A model generated the notes under the pieces. It was not told the DNA's origin, did not search any database, and saw only the letters and a list, made by a program, of their open reading frames with translations. Shown here piece after piece: positions 1 to 5,029 of a DNA stretch of 5,029 nucleotides (position 1 is the first letter of the stretch; the number at the start of each line of letters is the position of its first letter). Source of the DNA: Parcubacteria group bacterium GW2011_GWA2_45_30 (GTDB lineage Bacteria > Patescibacteriota > Minisyncoccia > Sungbacterales > HO2-52-23). The DNA lies in the NCBI GenBank assembly GCA_001001625.1, contig LCKU01000048.1, positions 1-5,029 of the forward strand. The letters run 5' to 3'. The translations under genes were made by a program, and so were the position numbers.

Positions 1-1004
1 GTTTGCGAAAGATTATGATTTTTCACCACAATTTCGCGGAGCGCCAAATTCGGCCGGTTTTCATCCGCCAGCGCCTTGATACGCTCGGCCAGAAGCGCGG
101 GATTCGGCTCTTCCAAAAAATACGGCGGCGGCAGAATTTTTCTATACGCTTCATTAGAAGTAATAATACTCAATCCGCAGGACATTGCGTCCAAAATCGC
201 CTTATCCAGCGATCCGGTTCCGGAAGTATTCAAAAACATATCATGCTCACGCAAAATTTCCGGCAATTCCGCATACGGCCGCGGACCGTAAAAAGAAACA
301 TAAGAAGCGAGCCCTTTTTCGGCAACCATCTTTTTAAGCGCGGTAAGATATTCTTTGTCGCGCGTGAGCATGGGCCCACCCACAATAGAAAGAGACCAAG
401 GCCTTGGCCACTTTTCTTTAAGAACCGCGCAGGCGTTAATAATTGCCTCATAATTTTTCACCGGAGCAATTCTCCCTACGGTAATCAAACGAAGTCCCTG
501 ACGATTAGAACCGATTGAATTTGTCAGGGGCGTGAAAAAATCGGTGCGAATGGCTTGGCCCACGTATAAGACTTTTTTAGACGGCAGACGGAATCCTTCG
601 GCAGATGAAGTAAAAACACAGTCCACCATCTTCTCGGCAAATTTCAAGCGCGTGGTAACGGATTTATGCGCGTACCAGAGTCCGGTCGGACGCCGCAACG
701 ATAAAGTAAACGGGGAGGCGGCCAGCACAAATTCCGGAATTTGATGAAAAAGCACGGCATCGGACCCGGCATAGTGATGCGAGAAAAACTCCCAAAATTT
801 CCAGATACGCCCGATACGTCCCCGGCCCTCATCTTTGCCAAAAGTAAAAACCTCCACGCCATCCGGCGGAGAGGATGATCCGCGCACTGCCGCAATCACG
901 ATAACCGAACTGCAATGTTTCTTAAATTCTTCAAACCAATAATAAAACGGCCCGAGATTTTCGTCATTTTTATCAACTTTTTGAGTGATAATGAGTAATT
1001 TCAT
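1..1004 (-). CDS. GT4-like glycosyltransferase, C-terminus cut by window edge
   Basis: The frame is open from an ATG at 1004 to the left edge: 334 codons without a stop. It looks like a cytoplasmic GT-B, family-4-type glycosyltransferase moving a sugar from a nucleotide donor to a growing glycan. Residues 1-10 (MKLLIITQKV) form the first Rossmann strand, and the N-domain runs to about 155 with 'LWYAHKS' near 109. The C-domain starts at 'LRLITVGRIAPVKNY' (171-185), followed by 'SIVGGP' (206-211) and 'TGSLDKAILDAMSCG' (263-277). That last stretch sits where GT4 enzymes carry E-x7-E, but the first Glu is Gly264 and the second is Asp272, as I recall for some Patescibacteria-type members. The gene is probably only 15-30 residues short of complete. 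An upstream ATG at about 1016 hits a stop after three codons, so 1004 is preferred; no Shine-Dalgarno is visible. The inverted-repeat element at 1021-1122 lies just upstream. Donor and acceptor sugars are unknown. Confidence 0.9.
   Translation of the reverse strand, partial: MKLLIITQKVDKNDENLGPFYYWFEEFKKHCSSVIVIAAVRGSSSPPDGVEVFTFGKDEGRGRIGRIWKFWEFFSHHYAGSDAVLFHQIPEFVLAASPFTLSLRRPTGLWYAHKSVTTRLKFAEKMVDCVFTSSAEGFRLPSKKVLYVGQAIRTDFFTPLTNSIGSNRQGLRLITVGRIAPVKNYEAIINACAVLKEKWPRPWSLSIVGGPMLTRDKEYLTALKKMVAEKGLASYVSFYGPRPYAELPEILREHDMFLNTSGTGSLDKAILDAMSCGLSIITSNEAYRKILPPPYFLEEPNPALLAERIKALADENRPNLALREIVVKNHNLSQ
496..529. repeat. Short inverted repeat in GT interdomain linker
   Basis: CCCTGAC at 496-502 is matched perfectly by its reverse complement GTCAGGG at 523-529, with 20 nt between. 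It encodes the linker 'PLTNSIGSNRQG', directly before the C-domain strand 'LRLITVGRI' of the leftmost glycosyltransferase. The 7-bp arms are short enough to arise by chance. It is listed because a repeat array occupies the equivalent linker of the glycosyltransferase at 4211-5029. Confidence 0.3.
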
Positions 1005-1020
1005 AAATTCATATATGCCG

Positions 1021-1122
1021 AGCAGACTGTCTGAAAACTCGGTTTTAAACCTGTGGGGCTATTCTGAAACAATATACCCGGATGCCGCTGTGAGGTAAAA
1101 ACCGAGTTTTAGGACAGCTACT
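1021..1122. repeat. 102-bp inverted-repeat element (MITE-like or hairpin)
   Basis: The arms at 1027-1052 and 1093-1117 are near-perfect reverse complements: about 22 of 25 positions match with one 1-nt gap. They extend outward with AGCAG (1021-1025) against AGTAG (1118-1122 read on the minus strand), separated by one bulged base. The centre (1053-1092) is about 40 nt with no evident coding. Each arm contains its own small palindrome, AAAAC-TCG-GTTTT. The element fills nearly all of the 117-bp gap between two glycosyltransferase genes, and its outer base is the last base of the upstream gene's stop codon. Terminal repeats beginning CTGTC and the absence of a transposase suit a miniature inverted-repeat transposable element. 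A transcript hairpin or weak bidirectional terminator is also possible. I see no clear target-site duplication. Confidence 0.75.
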
Positions 1123-2486
1123 TATCTACTAATTTGATTTTTCGCAAACATTCGAAAATATATAAACCTTGCACCAACCGCCGCATATGCCGCATAAAAC
1201 GGCAAAATAGGAAGGCGCAAGCGCGCATTTATCGCGTATCCGGTGGTTAAACTTGCGGCCAAGAAATAACCAATCAAGACAAGAATCAATAAATCGCGCC
1301 GGCGATTATCTCGCTCCTGCAGTGACAACCAAGCGCCGCCCAAGAAAAAGAACATAACCATAATCCAAAATATGCGTCCGGCAATAAAGATAAAAAAGAA
1401 CGGGTCGCGCAAAAATAGACCCGGGATCGCAGCCAAAGACCGCCTAAGCTCAAGAATTGAAATCGGCGGGCCGCCGGCTCCTCTATAAAATCCGAGATGC
1501 ACCGCCAAATCATAATACGCATCATGGGTAAAAAATTGCCAGGCAGTCAGTGCATTCAGTTTCAAAAACGCGAATGGGTGCGCGAAGATCATTTTTTTTG
1601 CTTCCCCGCGGAAAAAATCCGGAAGCGCCGGATCCCGCGAATTAAGGCCGGCATCGCGGATCTTGGCCGCTAACTTTTCCTGCTCAAAATCAAGCGCTGT
1701 GCCGTTGGCCATGGCAAGCGTCCCGCCGGCGTAATTGAAATAAAGATTTTTGGCATCAACATAGGTCAAACGCATAACCCCAAATTCAGCATAATTCCTC
1801 CAGAGCCAGGGAGATACAACCGCCGTTCCCGCTGCGACAAATATTATCGCCCCGGCCAATCGCCGCCTTAGTTTTTCCTTTCCCCCCAACAGCAAAAACA
1901 AGGCGAAAATTGGCACAAGATACAAACCGATTGGCCGCACCAAGGATGCAACACCGATTAAAAATCCAGCGGCTGCCGGCATCCACCCGTGACCGCCGTT
2001 TTTCATATATGAAATGGCTACGAATAAAAAATACAACAGCAAAGAAATAAAAATAATTTCCGTCAGAAGAAAAACGCTGTGGGCGGCAAAAAACGGCTCA
2101 ACGGCCAAAACCGCGGATGCTGTTCGCAAAATATATTCTGGAAAATCAAATATCTGCAAAACTTTATACGCCAATACGGGAATAATGGCTCCAAGAACTA
2201 TCTGTATAAAAATTGCAAGTAAAAATCCGCCGGTCAGTATGTACGACAATGCTAAAAATAGGGGGTAGCCGGGCGTCCGATTGCCATTAGGAAGATAGGG
2301 CGGATTTTTATCCCAACTGAAACCGTTGCCCTCCGCAATATTTCTGGCAATTGTGGCATACCCTTCCGCATCGCCATAATTGAAAACAAAATCACTGCCG
2401 GAAAATATAAAACCCGTTCCGAAAAAAATAAAACGCACCGCAACGCCCAGAATAAAAACGATGGTCAGAAATTTTTTAGTATCCAT
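1122..2486 (-). CDS. GT39/PMT-like membrane glycosyltransferase (GT-C fold)
   Basis: The 454-residue protein has about ten hydrophobic segments, for example near residues 5-27, 87-110, 121-158, 170-202, 209-228, 360-385, 398-413 and 425-445. It matches the glycosyltransferase-39 / ArnT / PMT-like group of integral membrane enzymes, which transfer sugar from a polyprenyl-phosphate donor on the outer face of the membrane. The first outer loop carries the acidic motif 'GDAEGY' (Asp39), where this family places its catalytic Asp, followed by 'NRTPGYPLFLAL' (69-80). Also typical are 'LLTEIIF' with Glu143, 'SLVRPIGL' (181-188), 'SPWLWRNYAEFG' (225-236) and 'NARLRLPILPFYAAYA' near 420-435. Its length suits small family members. 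The ATG at 2486 is the only sensible start, because an in-frame stop lies a short way upstream; no Shine-Dalgarno is visible. The stop codon abuts the inverted-repeat element at 1021-1122. Its acceptor could be a protein, lipid or glycan; the sequence does not say. Confidence 0.9.
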   Translation of the reverse strand: MDTKKFLTIVFILGVAVRFIFFGTGFIFSGSDFVFNYGDAEGYATIARNIAEGNGFSWDKNPPYLPNGNRTPGYPLFLALSYILTGGFLLAIFIQIVLGAIIPVLAYKVLQIFDFPEYILRTASAVLAVEPFFAAHSVFLLTEIIFISLLLYFLFVAISYMKNGGHGWMPAAAGFLIGVASLVRPIGLYLVPIFALFLLLGGKEKLRRRLAGAIIFVAAGTAVVSPWLWRNYAEFGVMRLTYVDAKNLYFNYAGGTLAMANGTALDFEQEKLAAKIRDAGLNSRDPALPDFFRGEAKKMIFAHPFAFLKLNALTAWQFFTHDAYYDLAVHLGFYRGAGGPPISILELRRSLAAIPGLFLRDPFFFIFIAGRIFWIMVMFFFLGGAWLSLQERDNRRRDLLILVLIGYFLAASLTTGYAINARLRLPILPFYAAYAAVGARFIYFRMFAKNQISR

Positions 2487-2566
2487 AAATTTTGTGTAGC
2501 CCGTGTTCGCTGGGGGAGAGTTCTATCCATGACGATACGCTTTACCACATAACCAACCGGAGAGAT

Positions 2567-3556
2567 TCAACTGCTATAAGTTCTACATGAAATAAGGGCC
2601 TCTCTATACAGGGCAAGATAATCCGACTTACTAATAGCTTCAAGTTTCTGCGCAGTTTTTTTAGCCGCATCGGTTATACGCATTCGTTCGCCATTATTTT
2701 TGTATAGGCCTGTGACGGCGCGCAAAAGCGCTTTTTCATCTCCGACCGATACCACGATACCGTTTTGGCCGTTTTTTATGATTTCTCCGGCCAGTCCCAC
2801 ATCGGTCATAACCACCGGCAAACCCGCGGCCATGGCTTCAATAGCCGTCCGGCCCCAGCCTTCATAATTTGAAGGCATAACGTAAAGATCAAATGATTTT
2901 AAAAAGGACGGCAAATCATTGCGCCATGGCTCTATGATAACATGTTTTTGTAATTTGTAATTTGTAGTTTGTAGTTTGTAGTTTTTTAAATCCGGTCCGT
3001 CGCCCACAACCACCAACAACGCGCGAGGGCAAATTTTAATAAATTCCCGCATTATTTCAATCAGCATGGAGAAATTCTTTTCCTTGTCTACAAACCGCCC
3101 CACGGCAATCATTTTAAAATCATAATCGTGGAATCGAGCGTCTATGGCCGGATCACGCTCCGCATTTACAAATTTAGATGCATCCGTAAAAATCGGCAGC
3201 ACCGCAATTCTTAATCCTTGATTCCTGATCCCCGATTCAAGCAACGATTTCTTAATCCGCTCCGATACCACCCGAATGCAATCCGCTTTGGGTATTAAAA
3301 AAATTGCCAGCCAATACCGCATCCATTCTTTCCAGGATGCGCGACGATACCAAGGACTAAAAAAATCAGTATGAATCTGAATCCTAAGAGGAATATGTAA
3401 ATACCGCGAGATAAACCAGGCAGCCAGCCCGGATTCGGCCGGATCCTGCGCATCAATGATGTCAATTCTTTGCTCACGCGCGATTTTTTTTCCAAGCGAT
3501 ATCGCACCCAAAAGCCACCCGAATTTGTATCTGAAATTTATGGGCCAAAGATACAA
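2567..3556 (-). CDS. GT4 glycosyltransferase, N-terminally damaged
   Basis: This frame gives 329 residues from a TTG at 3556; the first in-frame ATG is codon 79, so no normal start serves it. It is a GT-B family-4 glycosyltransferase. N-domain motifs are 'AQDPAESGLAAW' (36-47), 'RIQIHTDFFSPWY' (58-70) and 'ADCIRVVSERIKKS' (91-104). C-domain motifs are 'AVGRFVDKEKNF' (151-162), 'VVVGDGPD' (182-189) and 'SNYEGWGRTAIEAMAAGLPVV' (229-249), which contains an intact E-x7-E (Glu232, Glu240). What is missing is the first Rossmann strand and the following helix and strand. The expected start 'MKVLVIGNDPQIF' lies just upstream at 3594 in another frame and stops at 3538. One extra T in the T6 run at 3555-3560 would fuse the two frames, but even then roughly 45-50 residues usual in this family would be absent. 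It is likely a pseudogene or an assembly or sequencing fault. Two heptamer repeat arrays lie inside it. Confidence 0.85.
   Translation of the reverse strand: MYLWPINFRYKFGWLLGAISLGKKIAREQRIDIIDAQDPAESGLAAWFISRYLHIPLRIQIHTDFFSPWYRRASWKEWMRYWLAIFLIPKADCIRVVSERIKKSLLESGIRNQGLRIAVLPIFTDASKFVNAERDPAIDARFHDYDFKMIAVGRFVDKEKNFSMLIEIMREFIKICPRALLVVVGDGPDLKNYKLQTTNYKLQKHVIIEPWRNDLPSFLKSFDLYVMPSNYEGWGRTAIEAMAAGLPVVMTDVGLAGEIIKNGQNGIVVSVGDEKALLRAVTGLYKNNGERMRITDAAKKTAQKLEAISKSDYLALYREALISCRTYSS
2947..2981. repeat. Heptamer tandem array A (TTTGTAR x5)
   Basis: Five consecutive 7-bp units read on the plus strand as TTTGTAA, TTTGTAA, TTTGTAG, TTTGTAG, TTTGTAG, 35 bp in total. On the coding strand the units are YTACAAA, and they encode 'NYKLQTTNYKLQ' (residues about 192-203) of the damaged GT4 gene. 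The segment falls in the loop after 'VVGDGPD', where related enzymes have variable length. Three 7-bp units equal seven codons, which explains the seven-residue period. Gain or loss of one unit would shift the frame. Confidence 0.9.
3204..3238. repeat. Heptamer tandem array B (YYRATYC x5)
   Basis: Five degenerate 7-bp units read on the plus strand as GCAATTC, TTAATCC, TTGATTC, CTGATCC, CCGATTC, 35 bp in total, with the core RATYC kept in every unit. On the coding strand this is GRATYRR. It encodes 'ESGIRNQGLRIA' (residues about 107-118) of the damaged GT4 gene, between the 'VVSERIKKS' helix and the 'VLPIF' segment before the C-domain. The degeneracy suggests an old array that has drifted. Confidence 0.7.
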
Positions 3557-3594
3557 AAAATCTGGGGATCATTTCCAATAACCAATACTTTCAT
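3538..3594 (-). pseudogene. Detached N-terminal fragment of the GT4 gene
   Basis: An ATG at 3594 opens an 18-codon frame whose first 13 residues, 'MKVLVIGNDPQIF', look exactly like the first beta strand and turn of a GT4 enzyme. It then reads 'CIFGP' and stops at 3538-3540, overlapping the first codons of the 2567-3556 frame. This is most likely the true start of that glycosyltransferase, separated by a frameshift at the six-T run (3555-3560, coding strand) and by loss of the segment that normally follows. The ATG is 7 bp downstream of the 104-bp inverted-repeat element. No Shine-Dalgarno is visible. Confidence 0.65.
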
Positions 3595-3600
3595 AGAAGA

Positions 3601-3704
3601 ATCCCGTTAGAGATTTATATAAAAAGATGTAATTTTATAACGATATATCTTTATAGACATAAACCGTCCAAAGTTTTATACCGAAGTTACATCTCTAACG
3701 GGAT
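3601..3704. repeat. 104-bp AT-rich inverted-repeat element
   Basis: ATCCCGTTAGAGAT at 3601-3614 is a perfect 14-bp inverted match to ATCTCTAACGGGAT at 3691-3704. The right arm is really 18 nt (3687-3704), reading ATCCCGTTAGAGATGTAA on the minus strand. The left arm contains the same 18 bases but is interrupted after AGAT by 14 nt (3615-3628), which end in a second AGAT before GTAA resumes at 3629-3632. The interior is very AT-rich. It occupies most of the 143-bp gap between the nucleotidyltransferase and the damaged GT4 gene, ending 7 bp from that gene's ATG. It has no T-run like an intrinsic terminator. A non-autonomous mobile or dispersed palindromic repeat is the likeliest reading; a structured 5' leader is the alternative. 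Confidence 0.75.
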
Positions 3705-3737
3705 GAATTTCAATGATAATAATCAAGCTTCTCCGTC

Positions 3738-4175
3738 CTAACTTTTTTTTAAATAGTTTCCCAAGAGCCAGGAACTGGATTGTATTTTCCCGCCCGCACC
3801 CACATTAAACTCCATCCGGCAATTTATTTTCCGGCAAACCGAGAATTCCGGGATATTATCTCGGGTCCTGTCCCCGCCATTGGAAAAAATATGCGGATGG
3901 ATTCTTTCAAGTTCCGCGCAGACACTCATATCGTCTGGATCGGGCGGATGAGAAGTTAAAACAACTTCGTCTACGTCAGTGAGTGCTGAAATTATTTCTT
4001 TTCGTTCATCCTCGGGCATGAAAATCCGGCCCTTTTTCTTGCGTAGCCAATTGTCATTATTTAAAATTACGACAAGCTTGTCGCCGAGTTTTTTTGCCTC
4101 TTTAAACAACCGGACGTGCCCGACATGTACCGGGTCAAATCCGCCGCTGACTGCAACTATAATTTTATTTTCCAT
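3738..4175 (-). CDS. Cytidylyltransferase-like (TagD/RfaE2-type) nucleotidyltransferase
   Basis: This complete 145-residue protein is the usual length for single-domain nucleotidyltransferases of the HxGH superfamily. These join a nucleotide monophosphate to a phosphorylated sugar or polyol and release pyrophosphate. The N-terminal 'VAVSGGFDPVHVGHVRLF' (7-24) holds the signature Asp14 and H17-V-G-H20. Further family features are 'VVILNNDNWLRKKKG' (35-49), 'MPEDERKEIISAL' (53-65), 'VDEVVLTSH' (68-76), 'NGGDR' (99-103) and the C-terminal 'QSSSW' (132-136) in the place of the ISSS/ISTS phosphate-binding motif. Substrate cannot be read from sequence: heptose-1-phosphate, glycerol-3-phosphate and other activated precursors are all possible. 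Sitting among glycosyltransferases, it probably supplies an activated donor to them. It starts 35 bp after the upstream gene's stop, suggesting co-transcription. The leader is AT-rich without a clear Shine-Dalgarno. Confidence 0.9.
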   Translation of the reverse strand: MENKIIVAVSGGFDPVHVGHVRLFKEAKKLGDKLVVILNNDNWLRKKKGRIFMPEDERKEIISALTDVDEVVLTSHPPDPDDMSVCAELERIHPHIFSNGGDRTRDNIPEFSVCRKINCRMEFNVGAGGKIQSSSWLLGNYLKKS

Positions 4176-4210
4176 ATTATTCTTTTAAATTTATTGTTAA
4201 TTAAAATTAC

Positions 4211-5029
4211 CTATTTTACGATTTCTTTAAATATATTCATCCATTCCTGCGCGGCATCTTCCCAGGAATGAACAATATGCATCTTTCTCAATTTTTCTTT
4301 TTGCGCCGCCCTATTTTTTTCATCCATCAGCCATTTCAATTTCGGAACGAGTTCTTCGTCATTTAACGGATCAACCCAAAATGAGTTATCCGCAATATAT
4401 TCAGTATAACCGGAATTTTTAGTAAAAAGAAACGGCGTGCCGCGCGAATATGCTTCAGCAATAACATTTGGCCCCACATCGGAAAACGACGGCAGGACGA
4501 GAAAAGAAGCTTCGGACATTTCTCGCAAAATATCATCGTGACGCGCCGGCGGCGCAAAAGTAATACCCGGAAAGCCGTTTTCTTTCACAAACTTTTCAAC
4601 CTGATTTTTCTCCGGTCCGTTTCCAATCAATTTAAGTTCATATTCACCCGCATTTGCGGCAGAAAACGCGCGGATAAGGCGATATAGATTTTTTAGGTAA
4701 AGCATCCTGCCGGCCCATAACACCACTTTTTTAACTGGTAGCTGGTAGCCGGTAACCGGTAGCTTGTTCGCAGATGGCCAAACATTGCGGATAATAATGG
4801 TCTTTTGGCGATCAACTCCAAACGCCTGAATAATCATTTCACGGCGCCACTTAGATGAAAACACCAAGCGGTCCGCGCGGCGCATAACCCAGCCGACTAC
4901 AGCGCGTATAATACGTTCTTTACGAGTGAGTGCCTGAAAATTTGCATAAAAATTAGGCAGTGTTACTTCACCTCTCGTTCTTTCCATAAAACTCTCCCAC
5001 AAAAAATCGCCCTCTACGCGCAACACAAA
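4211..5029 (-). CDS. GT4 glycosyltransferase, N-terminus cut by window edge
   Basis: The frame enters from the right edge and ends at a TAG, giving 272 visible residues; a GTG at 5026 is internal and not the real start. It is a GT-B family-4 glycosyltransferase of the cytoplasmic face. Counting from that GTG, 'RVEGDFLWESFMERTRG' (3-19) is the family's mid-N-domain motif, expected after about 90-120 missing residues. 'ADRLVFSSKW' (51-60) and 'IIIRNVW' (77-83) close the N-domain. The C-domain has 'VVLWAGRMLYLKNLYRLIRA' (101-120), 'LIGNGPE' (133-139) and 'PSFSDVGPNVIAEAYSRGTPF' (179-199). The E-x7-E position reads Asp183 and Glu191, and 'SGYTEYIADNSFWVDPLNDEEL' follows near 205-226. A heptamer repeat array encodes the interdomain linker. 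It is the first visible gene of the operon. Sugar specificity is unknown. Confidence 0.9.
   Translation of the reverse strand, partial: FVLRVEGDFLWESFMERTRGEVTLPNFYANFQALTRKERIIRAVVGWVMRRADRLVFSSKWRREMIIQAFGVDRQKTIIIRNVWPSANKLPVTGYQLPVKKVVLWAGRMLYLKNLYRLIRAFSAANAGEYELKLIGNGPEKNQVEKFVKENGFPGITFAPPARHDDILREMSEASFLVLPSFSDVGPNVIAEAYSRGTPFLFTKNSGYTEYIADNSFWVDPLNDEELVPKLKWLMDEKNRAAQKEKLRKMHIVHSWEDAAQEWMNIFKEIVK
4735..4762. repeat. Heptamer tandem array C (CYGGTAR x4)
   Basis: Four 7-bp units read on the plus strand as CTGGTAG, CTGGTAG, CCGGTAA, CCGGTAG, 28 bp in total. On the coding strand they are YTACCRG and encode 'LPVTGYQLPV' in the linker between the two Rossmann domains of the GT4 gene, directly before 'KKVVLWAGRM'. 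The unit resembles array A: both fit NTACMRR on the coding strand. Unit number is not a multiple of three, so a one-unit change would shift the reading frame. Confidence 0.85.

Noticed and set aside
3..518. Plus-strand open frame of 171 codons
   Set aside because: It lies antisense to the leftmost glycosyltransferase, whose protein has clear GT4 motifs. The plus-strand product is Arg/Gln/Asn-rich with no recognisable domain, typical of a shadow frame.
1027..1117. Classical intrinsic terminator
   Set aside because: The stem is long with a 40-nt loop and is not followed by a T-run on either strand; the inner AAAAC-TCG-GTTTT hairpins have weak stems.
2014..2268. Plus-strand open frame of 84 codons
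   Set aside because: It is antisense to conserved membrane segments of the GT39-like gene and has a Lys/Asn-rich low-information product.
2487..2566. tRNA-like or structured RNA in the 80-bp gap
   Set aside because: No cloverleaf, acceptor stem or T-loop pairing could be built; nothing identifiable is present.
3642..3671. Possible sigma70-type promoter on the minus strand (TTGGAC, 18 bp, TATATC)
   Set aside because: Both boxes deviate from consensus and the region is so AT-rich that such matches are expected by chance.
3601..3704. Integron attC-like site
   Set aside because: The GTTAG and CTAAC boxes are in the opposite orientation to attC core sites (RYYYAAC on the left, GTTRRRY on the right), and no integrase or cassette structure is present.
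4070..4083. Perfect 14-bp palindrome CGACAAGCTTGTCG
   Set aside because: It encodes conserved residues 'GDKLVV' of the nucleotidyltransferase with ordinary codons, so it is probably fortuitous rather than an operator.
3979..4188. Plus-strand open frame of 69 codons
   Set aside because: It is antisense to the HxGH nucleotidyltransferase and its hydrophobic product mirrors that gene's codon pattern.

Overview
The window is a compact surface-glycan (exopolysaccharide, capsule or glycoprotein) biosynthesis locus, with every convincing gene on the minus strand and therefore read from the right end towards the left. Reading with transcription it holds: a GT4-type glycosyltransferase missing its N-terminus at the right edge (4211-5029); a small HxGH nucleotidyltransferase (3738-4175); a second GT4 glycosyltransferase with a damaged N-terminus (2567-3556, with a detached start fragment at 3538-3594); a multi-membrane-span GT39/PMT-like glycosyltransferase (1122-2486); and a third GT4-like glycosyltransferase running off the left edge (1-1004). 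Gaps are 35 to 143 bp and no stretch over 300 bp lacks a gene. No rRNA, tRNA, CRISPR array or transposase gene was seen.

The protein styles (GT4 enzymes with 'AQDP-E-GL', 'QIHTDF-SP', 'EGDFLWE' and 'TGSLDKAILDAM-CG' motifs, plus an RfaE2/TagD-like nucleotidyltransferase) resemble glycan clusters of Patescibacteria (candidate phyla radiation, perhaps Parcubacteria). This is a family-resemblance inference; there is no marker gene to settle it. Base composition looks moderate in the genes and AT-rich in the gaps. TGA appears to act as a stop, so the standard bacterial code fits. None of the four visible starts has a clear Shine-Dalgarno sequence.

Working together, the nucleotidyltransferase would activate a sugar- or polyol-phosphate, the GT4 enzymes would transfer nucleotide-activated sugars in the cytoplasm, and the GT-C membrane enzyme would use a lipid-linked sugar on the outer face of the membrane.

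The less ordinary content is non-coding or superimposed on coding sequence. Three arrays of degenerate 7-bp tandem repeats lie in frame inside two glycosyltransferase genes. Two different inverted-repeat elements of about 100 bp fill or dominate two intergenic gaps, one ending on a stop codon and the other lying 7 bp before a start. The central GT4 gene looks broken: its canonical first strand is in another frame and a segment of roughly 45-50 residues seems absent at a run of six T.
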